A DNA stretch of 64,000 bases from DATGLG01 sp035294245 (GTDB lineage Bacteria; Pseudomonadota; Alphaproteobacteria; JACZXZ01). The notes beneath the pieces are model-generated. The model ran no database searches. It saw nothing but the letters and a program-made list of their open reading frames with translations, and was not told where the DNA came from. This document shows positions 56,871 through 64,000 of the stretch, piece by piece (the stretch's first letter is position 1; each line of letters opens with the position of its first letter). Position numbers and translations under genes: made by a program. Location: assembly GCA_035294245.1 (NCBI GenBank), contig DATGLG010000003.1, positions 10,810-74,809 on the forward strand, written 5' to 3'.

Positions 56871-57698
56871 ATGTTGATTTCCAAAGCGCCGGTGACTCAA
56901 AAGGTGGCACTTATCGGGTTGGGAGCCATCGGCCGCTTTGTATTGGAGCGGTTGGCGTATAACGCCCGCGGGATCACTGTCGCTGGGGCGTTGGTGCGCC
57001 CAGAGAAAGTAGCTGAATCCCGAACCATCTTACCCAACAATATTCCGGCTGTTGGCTCGGCCATTGAGCTTGCAGCGATCAAACCGAATCTCGTCGTCGA
57101 ATGCGCAGGGCACGCAGCAGTGCATCAATATGGCGAAGCGATCCTTTCTGAAGGTATCGACCTTGCGGTGGTTTCGATTGGCGCCATGGCTGATGCTGAG
57201 TTGCGTGGACGTCTGGTCGCTGCGGCACAAAGCTCGGGCGCCCAACTGATCTTGCCGGCGGGGGCGATAGCCGGGGTCGACGCGCTCGCGGCTGCTCGTC
57301 GCGATGGACTCGCGCGCGTGACCTACCGATCGCGCAAGCCGCCACTGGCCTGGAAAGGCACTTACGCCGAGACCGTTTGCGATATCGCGTCGATCCGGGA
57401 TGCGACCGTGCTATTCGAGGGGAATGCCGAAGAGGCGGCGCGACTCTATCCGCAGAATGCCAATGTGGCAGCCACGGTTGCGCTCGCAGGGCTTGGCTTC
57501 GAGGCGACGCGCGTTCGCCTCGTGGCAGATCCAAGGGCTGCGGGCAATGTGCATTTGATCGATGCAGAGGGCGCGTTCGGGCGCTTCACGATCACGCTAT
57601 TCGGAAGACCTTTGCCGGATAACCCCAAGACCTCGACGCTGGCTGCGCTCAGCATCCTCCGCACGATAGAGAATCGCGCGGCTGCCGTTGTAATCTAG
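56871..57698 (+). CDS. nadX: L-aspartate dehydrogenase-like NAD(P)-dependent oxidoreductase (NadX family)
   Basis: A 275-residue dehydrogenase with an N-terminal Rossmann motif (VALIGLGAIGRFVLERLAY), ECAGHAAVHQYG and the NadX-type active-site segment ILPAGAIAGVDALAAARRDG. The second half has NANVAATVALAGLGFEATRV and the catalytic-His region GNVHLIDAEGAFGRF, ending in KTSTLAALSILR. Aspartate dehydrogenase makes iminoaspartate for NAD synthesis or acts in catabolism. Here it faces a 3-hydroxyanthranilate dioxygenase gene, so a role with amino/imino dicarboxylates from that ring cleavage is possible. ATG 56871 lies right after the IS relic, so its promoter is unclear. Confidence 0.88.
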   Translation: MLISKAPVTQKVALIGLGAIGRFVLERLAYNARGITVAGALVRPEKVAESRTILPNNIPAVGSAIELAAIKPNLVVECAGHAAVHQYGEAILSEGIDLAVVSIGAMADAELRGRLVAAAQSSGAQLILPAGAIAGVDALAAARRDGLARVTYRSRKPPLAWKGTYAETVCDIASIRDATVLFEGNAEEAARLYPQNANVAATVALAGLGFEATRVRLVADPRAAGNVHLIDAEGAFGRFTITLFGRPLPDNPKTSTLAALSILRTIENRAAAVVI

Positions 57699-57725
57699 GC
57701 AACATTGCGGAATTCAAATGTCGCA

Positions 57726-57756
57726 GCCTGATCAGGGAACCGTCAGGCGAGTTTTT
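57726..57756. terminator. Probable intrinsic terminator after nadX
   Basis: GCCTGA (57726-57731) and TCAGGC (57743-57748) form a six-pair stem with an 11-base loop, followed by GAG and TTTTT (57752-57756). It lies between the convergent nadX and dioxygenase genes and terminates the plus-strand transcript. Confidence 0.5.
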
Positions 57757-57774
57757 ACTTTCCCACCGCGCAAC

Positions 57775-58326
57775 CTAAAGCGCCACCCAGCCTGGTGGCG
57801 GCTCTTTCCCAGGATGGACCGCCCAGCAGCGCCTACAGGTTCGGGTTTCCACGTCCGCGTAAAATGCCTCGAAGAGCGGTGGTAGATCTTTCACGATATT
57901 ATTAACGGCCACTTCGACGCGATGCACCAGGCTTCCACATTGGAAGCAATACCACTCAAATCCGTCGATATCCGCGGGGCTTCGCGCGCTCTCAACGACG
58001 AGCCCGACCGATCCGGGAACGGGTCGTTGGGGTGAATGGCGCGTGTGCGCCGGCACCAGAAAAACGTCGCCTTCCCGGATCGGGACGTCGACGATCCGCC
58101 CTTCCTCGTGGATCTTGAGGATCATGTCACCCTTAAGCTGATAGAAGAATTCCTCGACGGGATCGTCATGAAAATCTACCCGCTGATTAGGGCCCCCGAC
58201 GATCTGGACAACCATTCCGGCTCCTTCGAAAAGAAGCTTGTTGCTGACCGGAGGCCTGAGCAGATGGGCATTGGCATCGATCCACCGCTTGAAATTGAAG
58301 GGTAAAGCCCTAGAAGCTGTCGACAT
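57775..58326 (-). CDS. nbaC: 3-Hydroxyanthranilate 3,4-dioxygenase
   Basis: Cleaves the aromatic ring of 3-hydroxyanthranilate to 2-amino-3-carboxymuconate semialdehyde. The 183-residue cupin has iron ligands His53 (RVDFHDDPVEEFFYQL), Glu59 and His97 (PAHTRHSPQRP). It also has the extra rubredoxin-like Cys pairs Cys127/Cys130 (CFQC) and Cys164/Cys167 (CRRC) known from the bacterial and fungal enzyme. GGTGAGG precedes ATG 58326. It ends the four-gene minus-strand cluster. The usual partners for this pathway (decarboxylase NbaD, aldehyde dehydrogenase NbaE, deaminase NbaF) are not in the window. Confidence 0.94.
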   Translation of the reverse strand: MSTASRALPFNFKRWIDANAHLLRPPVSNKLLFEGAGMVVQIVGGPNQRVDFHDDPVEEFFYQLKGDMILKIHEEGRIVDVPIREGDVFLVPAHTRHSPQRPVPGSVGLVVESARSPADIDGFEWYCFQCGSLVHRVEVAVNNIVKDLPPLFEAFYADVETRTCRRCWAVHPGKEPPPGWVAL

Positions 58327-58376
58327 CGAGACCTCACCGCATTCGCTTTTTGCCCTCACCGCACGCTAGAGAAACA

Positions 58377-59339
58377 TCACGCGGCCTTCAGTACCAATCC
58401 GCAGCGATCGAAAGCCGCGCGCGTCGCTTCCTTTTCCGCCTCTGTCAACGGTAGAAGCGGCCGGCGAACGGTCCCGCCGACTTGACCCAGGAGGTCCTGC
58501 CAATATTTCTGATGGGCATGAGGCTTACCTGGCGGGCGCGACTCCTTTAGCGCGCGACGCACTGGATCGAGGCTATCCCTGACGATGCGCGCGCGCTTCA
58601 CTTCGCCGCGCATGGCAAGCTCCGTATAGTCTTGCATACGGCGATCCAACTTGGTCTGAAGCAGATATGGGGGCGTTGAGCAGAGATAAACCTGCCAGCC
58701 GAGTTCTAGGATGTTGTCCAGCCACTCCTCCTCCGAAGCCGTGCTCACGATAAGCCTGTCCCCGGCAATCCTCGTGAGTTTCGCATACATCTCACGCGAG
58801 GCACTGTATTTGATCGCGACAATGTTCGGCAGGTCGGCAAGGCGCGCGCATAGTTCCGGGCTCATAAGATAGCCGCTGTCGGGATGACTCCATAACGCAA
58901 TACCAATTTCGACCTGCTCGCTGATGTAGCGGTAATATTCATAAAGTGTCTCATCTCGCGAAGCGACGAAATGCAAAACCGGTGCGTGCACCACGATGTA
59001 CTCGGCGCCGATATTTTGCGCGTGCCGAGCAAGCTCGATCACGGTATCGAGGTTCTGGTCGGAACACGACATGATCGTGCCGGATTTGCCCGCCGTCTCC
59101 TCGACGGCGAGCTCGAAGCACCGCTTCCGCTCGGCAATGGACATAGAAAAGAACTCGCCTTGCTTACCACAAATGAAGATGCCATCGATGCCAAGATCGT
59201 CGATCCAATGTCGAAGATTGTGGCGAAAGCCGCTCTCGTCGATGGCGAGATCCGGCGAGAACGGCATCAGTGCGGCCGCCCAGATGCCTTTCATATGCTC
59301 GCGCGCATAGTCCTTGGCATCGCGTTTTCGATACCTCAT
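58377..59339 (-). CDS. DapA-family (class I) aldolase/lyase with atypical active site
   Basis: A 320-residue TIM-barrel protein of the dihydrodipicolinate synthase/N-acetylneuraminate lyase family. The Schiff-base Lys is Lys177 in NIVAIKYSASRE. The usual GTTGE loop is GKQGEF (58-63) and the family's catalytic Tyr in YNxP is replaced (ALWSHPDSGY, Trp150). It is therefore not a true DapA and probably acts on a different 2-oxo acid or as a hydratase-aldolase. The ATG overlaps the stop of the Mo-enzyme gene (ATGA). It lies 51 bases before the dioxygenase gene, so it could cleave or hydrate a ring-fission product. Substrate unknown. Confidence 0.86.
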   Translation of the reverse strand: MRYRKRDAKDYAREHMKGIWAAALMPFSPDLAIDESGFRHNLRHWIDDLGIDGIFICGKQGEFFSMSIAERKRCFELAVEETAGKSGTIMSCSDQNLDTVIELARHAQNIGAEYIVVHAPVLHFVASRDETLYEYYRYISEQVEIGIALWSHPDSGYLMSPELCARLADLPNIVAIKYSASREMYAKLTRIAGDRLIVSTASEEEWLDNILELGWQVYLCSTPPYLLQTKLDRRMQDYTELAMRGEVKRARIVRDSLDPVRRALKESRPPGKPHAHQKYWQDLLGQVGGTVRRPLLPLTEAEKEATRAAFDRCGLVLKAA

Positions 59340-61636
59340 CCCTCTGTCTCCTTCGCTTTCGCCCGAGCATCGGCCAGGGCTCGCCAGATCCTCTCGCCGG
59401 TCAACGGCATATCAAGCTGGCGCCCGCCGAGGGGAGCGACTGCATCGATGATCGCATTGGCGATTGCCGCAGGTGCTCCGATGCAGCCGGCTTCACCGAC
59501 GCCTTTCGCGCCGAGCGGGTTGGTCGGCGAAGGTGTGTGGCAGCTAGCTAGGTGAATCGGCGGGATATCACGTGCCCTCGGCAGCGCATAGTCCATCAGA
59601 GATCCCGTGAGGAGCTGCCCGTGCTCGTCGTAAACGACTCGCTCCATGAGCGCTTCGCCTATGCCTTGCGCCAATCCGCCCATGAGTTGCGCCTGCGCAA
59701 GCATCGGGTTGACGAGAACTCCAGCATCGTCAACACAGAAAATCCTCTCGATAATCGGAGTACCAGTCTCGGAGTCAATCGCGACGAAGGCGACGCAAGC
59801 GCCGCTGCTCCAGGCCTCTCCCTCCGCGTGGAACACTGCGGATGACTCGATACCTTTTTTGCTTTCGCCGATGCTGTGCTCCAAGTGGACAACTTCGGCG
59901 ATCGCTCGCCAGTCGAGGCGTCGTTCGGGGTGATCACGGAGCATGAATCCCTCTTCCGAGAGAACGACGTCGTCTGGCGCTGCTTGGAGCAACCTGCCAG
60001 CAACGACGGTTGCCTTACGGCGCAACTCCTCGGCCGCCTTTACGACGGCACTGCCGCCGATGGCCGTACTCCGACTGGCAAGCGAGCCGACACCGGAATC
60101 GGTTACGGTCGTATCGCCATGAGCAACCGATATCCTTTCAGGCCGAACGCCGAGCACGTCGGCTGCTAGCTGGGCGAACGTCGTCTCTCTCCCCTGCCCT
60201 TGCGCCGCGCTTGCCGTGCCAATTATGAAGGTGCCGTCGGGAGCAAGCCGAACCCGAGCGGCTTCCCAGCCTTGACCGCATGGCTCAAGGTAGAAGGCGA
60301 TACCAACTCCCACGATCTCCCCTGCCGCCCGTCGCTTCATCAGCTCCGTACGAAGCTCCCGATAGCTTGAAAAGGCCGATAAACAATCGAGTAGTCGCTG
60401 ATAGTCTCCCGAATCGAGGGTCTCTCCCGTCGGCGTGACATAAGGAAAGGAGTCAACCGGCAGGAGGTTTAGGCGGCGAAGCTCCAGAGGATCGCAAGCG
60501 AGGACCGCTGCAGCTTCGTCGACGAGCCGCTCCATCAGCATCGCCGCTTCGGGCCGACCGGCACCTCGGTAGATTCCGACCGCTGCTGTGTTGTCGAGAG
60601 AAGCTTGCAATCTGATCTCGACTGACGGCACGCGATAGGGGCCCGGCAGGATTCGCGCGGCGTTGCGCCCGGGAACAGCGGCGCTATAGGTCATCCAATG
60701 GCCGAGAGGGAAGTTGAGGTCAGCACGCAACCCTAGCATCGTGCCATCCTCCGCGAGGGCCAATTCGCCCTCTAGGCACGCACCCCGACCATGGGTCCCA
60801 GCGAGAAGGTCTTCACCGCGTGAGCCCCGCCAGAGGACGGGACGGCCAAGCCGTCGCGCGGCCCATGCGACCACAACGTCCTCCGGGTAGATCGACGCCT
60901 TAGCGCCAAAGGCTCCGCCAACATCAGGTGCAACGACGCGGACGCTGTGGATGTCAAGCCCGAGAATGTGGGCGATATCCTCACGGGCACGATGAGGCGT
61001 TTGCGTAGGCAACCAGGCGGTCAGGTGCTCAGCGTCCCGATCCCACGCAGCGAGGGCGTGACGCGGCTCCAAAGGCATCGCGGCCACCCGCGCATATTGG
61101 ATAGAGGCGCGCACGACCTTGGCCGCGTTGCGAAAAGCTTGCTCTACGTCACCGCAGCACCATTGCTGCGAGAGCGCAGCGGCGGGTTCGCCATCACCCG
61201 TGATCCCCGGGTCGATCGGCACATACTCGACCTCGACGAGTTCCGCAGCGGCGATCGCCACTTCGGGGCTTTCCGCCAGCACTGCGGCCAAGGGCTGCCC
61301 CACGGCATGCACCGCGTCAAGCGCGAGGGCGCGGAACGGAACCGCGCGCATCTCCGGAACCAGCAAATTGACCGCGGGCTCCCCGAGCTCACGAATATCA
61401 GCCCCGGTGAAGACTGCCACGACGCCGCGTACGGCAAGCGCCGGCGTCACGTTCAGCGACGTCATTCTTGCGCGGGCATGCGTACTGCGGACAAACGCGA
61501 CGTGGAGGCAGTCCGGCAGCCGAATATCTTCGATGAAACGGCCGCGCCCGGTCAGCAGACGAGCGTCCTCGGTTCTCAATAGAGAGCGCCCGGTCCAAGC
61601 CGTTTTGTCTTGAATGCTGCGAGGACTATCAAGCAT
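59336..61636 (-). CDS. Mo-cofactor large subunit, form II CoxL-like, without partner subunits
   Basis: A 766-residue xanthine-oxidase-family catalytic subunit. It has DVGGAFGAKAS (molybdopterin contact, about 238-248), IYRGAGRPEA (355-364, the form II CoxL-type active-site loop), the AQGQGRETTFAQLAADVLG segment and the catalytic Glu in GAKGVGEAG (Glu715). No Fe-S (small) or FAD (medium) subunit gene is adjacent; the nearest set is at 15271-18973. The enzyme would need subunits from elsewhere, or an alternative electron acceptor. It overlaps the amidohydrolase gene by 8 bases and the DapA-like gene by 4. A heteroaromatic ring or aldehyde is the likely substrate class. Confidence 0.9.
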   Translation of the reverse strand: MLDSPRSIQDKTAWTGRSLLRTEDARLLTGRGRFIEDIRLPDCLHVAFVRSTHARARMTSLNVTPALAVRGVVAVFTGADIRELGEPAVNLLVPEMRAVPFRALALDAVHAVGQPLAAVLAESPEVAIAAAELVEVEYVPIDPGITGDGEPAAALSQQWCCGDVEQAFRNAAKVVRASIQYARVAAMPLEPRHALAAWDRDAEHLTAWLPTQTPHRAREDIAHILGLDIHSVRVVAPDVGGAFGAKASIYPEDVVVAWAARRLGRPVLWRGSRGEDLLAGTHGRGACLEGELALAEDGTMLGLRADLNFPLGHWMTYSAAVPGRNAARILPGPYRVPSVEIRLQASLDNTAAVGIYRGAGRPEAAMLMERLVDEAAAVLACDPLELRRLNLLPVDSFPYVTPTGETLDSGDYQRLLDCLSAFSSYRELRTELMKRRAAGEIVGVGIAFYLEPCGQGWEAARVRLAPDGTFIIGTASAAQGQGRETTFAQLAADVLGVRPERISVAHGDTTVTDSGVGSLASRSTAIGGSAVVKAAEELRRKATVVAGRLLQAAPDDVVLSEEGFMLRDHPERRLDWRAIAEVVHLEHSIGESKKGIESSAVFHAEGEAWSSGACVAFVAIDSETGTPIIERIFCVDDAGVLVNPMLAQAQLMGGLAQGIGEALMERVVYDEHGQLLTGSLMDYALPRARDIPPIHLASCHTPSPTNPLGAKGVGEAGCIGAPAAIANAIIDAVAPLGGRQLDMPLTGERIWRALADARAKAKETEG

Positions 61637-63344
61637 CGCTATTAGCCGTCCTATCTGATTCGCCCGGGGGCATCTGATGGACGATCTTCCCTCCCACGAC
61701 CGTCACCATCGCGGTAATAGAGGGGAGGGCGGCAAGGTCGACCGTCAGCGGATCATCCGATAGTACGGCCAAGTCGGCATATTTGCCGACTTCGATCGAG
61801 CCCTTGTCGTGCTCTTCGAAGGAGAGATAGGCGCCGCCGAGTGTCGCGCAGCGCAGTGACTCAAGACGCGAGATCCGTTGCGCCGGTGCGATGATCTCTT
61901 TGCGACTGCGCTCCATCCGGGCGACGGCATGCCAGATCGGATGGAATAGGCTCGGTGGAAGATTGTCGCTTCCGAAGGCAACCGGAACACCTTCATCGAT
62001 GAGCCGGCGAAGGGGAACGATCGCATCAACGCCGTCGGAGCCGAGCCGATCTCGCAGCTTGGCGCCCTCCTTGTAAATATGGCGGTTCGTATGCGTCGTC
62101 AGGACAACGCCGAGATCACGAATGAGGGCGATCTGGTCAGGTGAAAGCGTGCTTTGGTGCCCTAGGACCCAACGGCAGCCGGATATGGGGATCGCGCGGT
62201 CGACCTCTGCGAAGAGATCGAGAAGATTCGCCCAGATGCCGACGACTCGGATCTCGTTGCGCGCCGCCTCTTGAAGCAGTTCGAGCACGGCGCTGCGCGG
62301 CAGGCCTGAATCCGGAGAAAAGCCGGCCCAGCCGGTCATCGGCGAGGCCTGCGCGCGCAAACGCCCCTCCGAAGCCTCGTCAATCTCCGTATAGAGCCCC
62401 GCAACCCGCAGCCACTCGTCACCCGATCCGCGCCTTCGAAGCCATTGGGCCCAAGAGCGAATCATGCAGGAGATATCGCTGGGATGGATTCCGCTCCAAC
62501 CTGGACTGAAGGTAAGATGTGCGCGCACGGTCTGACGGCCAGTGCTGCGAATTTCCTGATATGCAGAGATGACTTCCTGCGCAACGCCGTGCCCCTCGAA
62601 TACGCTCGTCGTACCGAAGCGGTTGTAGATCGCCATCGAATCGGCCAATGCCTTATGGCGGAGGGCAGCGGTAAAATTCGGTGCCGCCGCCATCAGCGTG
62701 AACTCGACGATCGGCATGAGGGTCGCTTCGCGAAAGACGCCACTCGGCTCACCGCTGGCCGGATCCCGTGCAATTTCGATAAGGGGAGAAGGCGGTTGCG
62801 TATGGCAATCAATGCCGGCCTTTGCCAGCGCAAGGCTATTGGCAACTGAAAGAAGTGGCGCTTCGTTGCTCCAATAGCCCCACGGAGCTCGGATGTAGAC
62901 CGGGTTATGGGGAGAGACCTCATCGAGCTCCCAGCGAGTGGGAGCACGGCCTTCACGAAGATTCGCGGGAACGCCTTGATACTCGGGAGGATCGCCGATC
63001 GGGCCGGTGACAATCCAAGCACCGGGCACGGCCGACTGGGCCAATTCGCGAATGCGTGCGAGAATGTCGGCGACCGACCGTGCGCCGGCAAGCGAAGGCA
63101 GCGCGCTCTTCAATCCTTCGCGATCGAGATGCGCATGGCCATCGATCAAACCGGGAATGACCGCTCGGCCGCCCAGATCGATGCGGCGGCAAGACGGGCC
63201 CGCGAGCGCTGAGATCTCCTTTGTCGATCCAATGGCTATAAAGCGGTCGCTAGCGATTGCGACGGCCTCTGCAATCGTCCCGGCACCATCGAGGGTGATG
63301 ATGCGACCACCGGTCAAAATAAGGTCGACAAGGCTTCCTCCCAT
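61629..63344 (-). CDS. YtcJ-type metal-dependent amidohydrolase
   Basis: A 571-residue amidohydrolase-superfamily enzyme. It has the metal motif HAHLD in VIPGLIDGHAHLDREG, a long insert typical of the YtcJ/amidohydro_3 group, then LGHQSTLSPDQI, TTHTNRHIYKEG and AFGSDNLPP (metal/catalytic Asp). The C-terminal SFEEHDKGSIEVGKYADLAVLSDDP beta-sandwich return follows. ATG 63344 is chosen; an upstream TTG in frame is unlikely. It is the first gene of the minus-strand cluster with the Mo enzyme, DapA-like protein and 3-hydroxyanthranilate dioxygenase. It probably hydrolyses an amide or cyclic amide feeding that pathway. Confidence 0.88.
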   Translation of the reverse strand: MGGSLVDLILTGGRIITLDGAGTIAEAVAIASDRFIAIGSTKEISALAGPSCRRIDLGGRAVIPGLIDGHAHLDREGLKSALPSLAGARSVADILARIRELAQSAVPGAWIVTGPIGDPPEYQGVPANLREGRAPTRWELDEVSPHNPVYIRAPWGYWSNEAPLLSVANSLALAKAGIDCHTQPPSPLIEIARDPASGEPSGVFREATLMPIVEFTLMAAAPNFTAALRHKALADSMAIYNRFGTTSVFEGHGVAQEVISAYQEIRSTGRQTVRAHLTFSPGWSGIHPSDISCMIRSWAQWLRRRGSGDEWLRVAGLYTEIDEASEGRLRAQASPMTGWAGFSPDSGLPRSAVLELLQEAARNEIRVVGIWANLLDLFAEVDRAIPISGCRWVLGHQSTLSPDQIALIRDLGVVLTTHTNRHIYKEGAKLRDRLGSDGVDAIVPLRRLIDEGVPVAFGSDNLPPSLFHPIWHAVARMERSRKEIIAPAQRISRLESLRCATLGGAYLSFEEHDKGSIEVGKYADLAVLSDDPLTVDLAALPSITAMVTVVGGKIVHQMPPGESDRTANSDA

Positions 63345-63535
63345 GGCGCTCAACAAGGTTGATTCTCTTCACGCTTTTGTCATCACTGCATCTCTGCGGC
63401 GCCGAATCCGTGCGACTCGTCTTATTGTCTGCAAGCTAGCTGCGATTGCCATAACGGGATAATTAGTAATTCGGCTCTCGATATAACCGGTTTCGAGGGC
63501 ATCAACCCGCCCGCCTGCACTCGACTATAAGAAAA

Positions 63536-63563
63536 GTGGCGCTGCTTGCGCAGCGCCACCGGT
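63536..63563 (-). terminator. Strong intrinsic terminator after the porin gene
   Basis: GTGGCGCTGC (63536-63545) and GCAGCGCCAC (63550-63559) form a perfect ten-pair stem with a four-base loop. On the minus strand it is followed by TTTTC, as expected for the end of the porin transcript at 63603. It separates the porin from the amidohydrolase cluster. Confidence 0.8.
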
Positions 63564-63602
63564 AGTCATGTCTTGAGCGAGCCCGTTGGCCGGGCCTGAT
63601 GA

Positions 63603-64000
63603 TTAGAACACGTACTGCATGCTGGCCATCAGGCGCTTGGCGTCGCCACGGCTGCCGCCCGCGAGATCGCTGCCCGGCGGGGTGCGGTAGTAATCCTCGC
63701 CCCACATGAATTCGAGGCCGATATTCACCGCCTTGACCGGGCTCCAGATCAGGTTGGCGTGGATCGTCTGCGCCCGCTTGACCTCGGCATTGTTCCCGGC
63801 CACCGCGCCCGCGACATTGGGAACTGGGCCCTGCCAGTCGGTCGACTGGCTGCCATAGACGAGGGTCGAGCGCAACTGGTCGGTCCAGAAGTGCTGGTAC
63901 CAGATGAACCCGCCATAGTTGGTGTTGAGCAGGATGCTCGGCGTCGTCGTGCCGTTGCCGGTGATGACGCCGTCGCCGAAGGGCGAGGCACCCGTCTGGA
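63603..64000 (-). CDS. Outer-membrane porin, C-terminal part (DcaP-like, partial)
   Basis: The C-terminal 132 residues of a beta-barrel porin; the gene continues past the right edge. Alternating aromatic/polar strands are visible (YGGFIWYQHFWTDQLRSTLV, ANLIWSPVKAVNIGLEFMWG) and the chain ends in MQYVF with a terminal Phe, the outer-membrane insertion signal. The turn WSPVKAVNIGLEFMWGED and the RLMASMQYVF end resemble DcaP-type trimeric porins of proteobacteria. It would admit small, often dicarboxylic, solutes. The terminator follows its stop. Confidence 0.82.
   Translation of the reverse strand, partial: QTGASPFGDGVITGNGTTTPSILLNTNYGGFIWYQHFWTDQLRSTLVYGSQSTDWQGPVPNVAGAVAGNNAEVKRAQTIHANLIWSPVKAVNIGLEFMWGEDYYRTPPGSDLAGGSRGDAKRLMASMQYVF

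Noticed and set aside
1..64000. CRISPR arrays, rRNA and tRNA genes
   Set aside because: No regularly spaced direct repeats, no rRNA-like blocks and no cloverleaf with a GGTTCGANTCC-type arm were found by eye. A covariance-model scan would be decisive for tRNA.

Overview
The window is GC-rich, densely coded bacterial chromosome and most likely comes from an alphaproteobacterium of the Hyphomicrobiales (rhizobial/Bradyrhizobium-like) type. The pointers are a FixL-type haem-PAS kinase, FixK/FNR-like TTGAN-N4-NTCAA boxes, a BigR/Blh sulfur operon, a stand-alone NDUFS4-like protein, cNOR-type norCB and a DcaP-like porin. No rRNA, tRNA or CRISPR array was recognised. The species cannot be named from the sequence.

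Layout. (1) 1-9742: a catabolic locus. A minus-strand operon holds an enolase-superfamily acid-sugar-type dehydratase, an aldehyde dehydrogenase and a polyamine-type ABC importer (binding protein, ATPase, probably a permease running off the left edge). Divergent from it are a MocR regulator, a GMC oxidoreductase and a DAO-type FAD oxidase. (2) 10022-12136: small membrane proteins, an NsrR-like Rrf2 regulator and an internally deleted penicillin-acylase relic. (3) 12157-15084: a BigR persulfide-sensing operon (bigR, two half-size YeeE/YedE proteins, TSUP permease, blh). (4) 15271-18973: a three-subunit molybdenum hydroxylase. (5) 19233-28549: a respiratory/NO region with fdxA, norCB, CBS protein, sdhBCD without sdhA, ferritin-like protein, cytochrome c and an unusual Crp/Fnr protein with a second HTH. 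(6) 28754-35419: AlkA-like glycosylase, NDUFS4-like protein, oxalyl-CoA decarboxylase, AhpD-like protein, a truncated ZIP transporter and cytochrome b561. (7) 35519-46469: a PepSY/two-component operon, a CBS protein, a FixL-like hybrid kinase, a MacAB exporter and a universal stress protein, with several FNR/FixK-like boxes. (8) 47054-55684: two giant genes (1622 and 1248 codons) with no recognisable domain, flanked by an oligopeptide-permease relic and a dead IS630 transposase. (9) 56871-63344: a NadX-like dehydrogenase facing an operon of amidohydrolase, orphan CoxL-type Mo enzyme, DapA-like aldolase and 3-hydroxyanthranilate dioxygenase. (10) The end of a porin at the right edge.

How the parts may fit together. 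Regions 5-7 look like a low-oxygen/NO response zone: an O2-sensing kinase, Crp/Fnr and NsrR regulators, NO reductase, cytochromes, USP and CBS proteins. Four TTGA-N6-TCAA inverted repeats sit in front of the PepSY/CBS divergon, the exporter and the USP gene, and a fifth lies in a 24-bp palindrome upstream of the crp-like gene. Regions 1, 4 and 9 look like substrate-specific catabolism. The best candidate for an undescribed system is the giant gene pair at 47054-55684. The second is the orphan Mo-hydroxylase/DapA-like/3-hydroxyanthranilate dioxygenase cluster.
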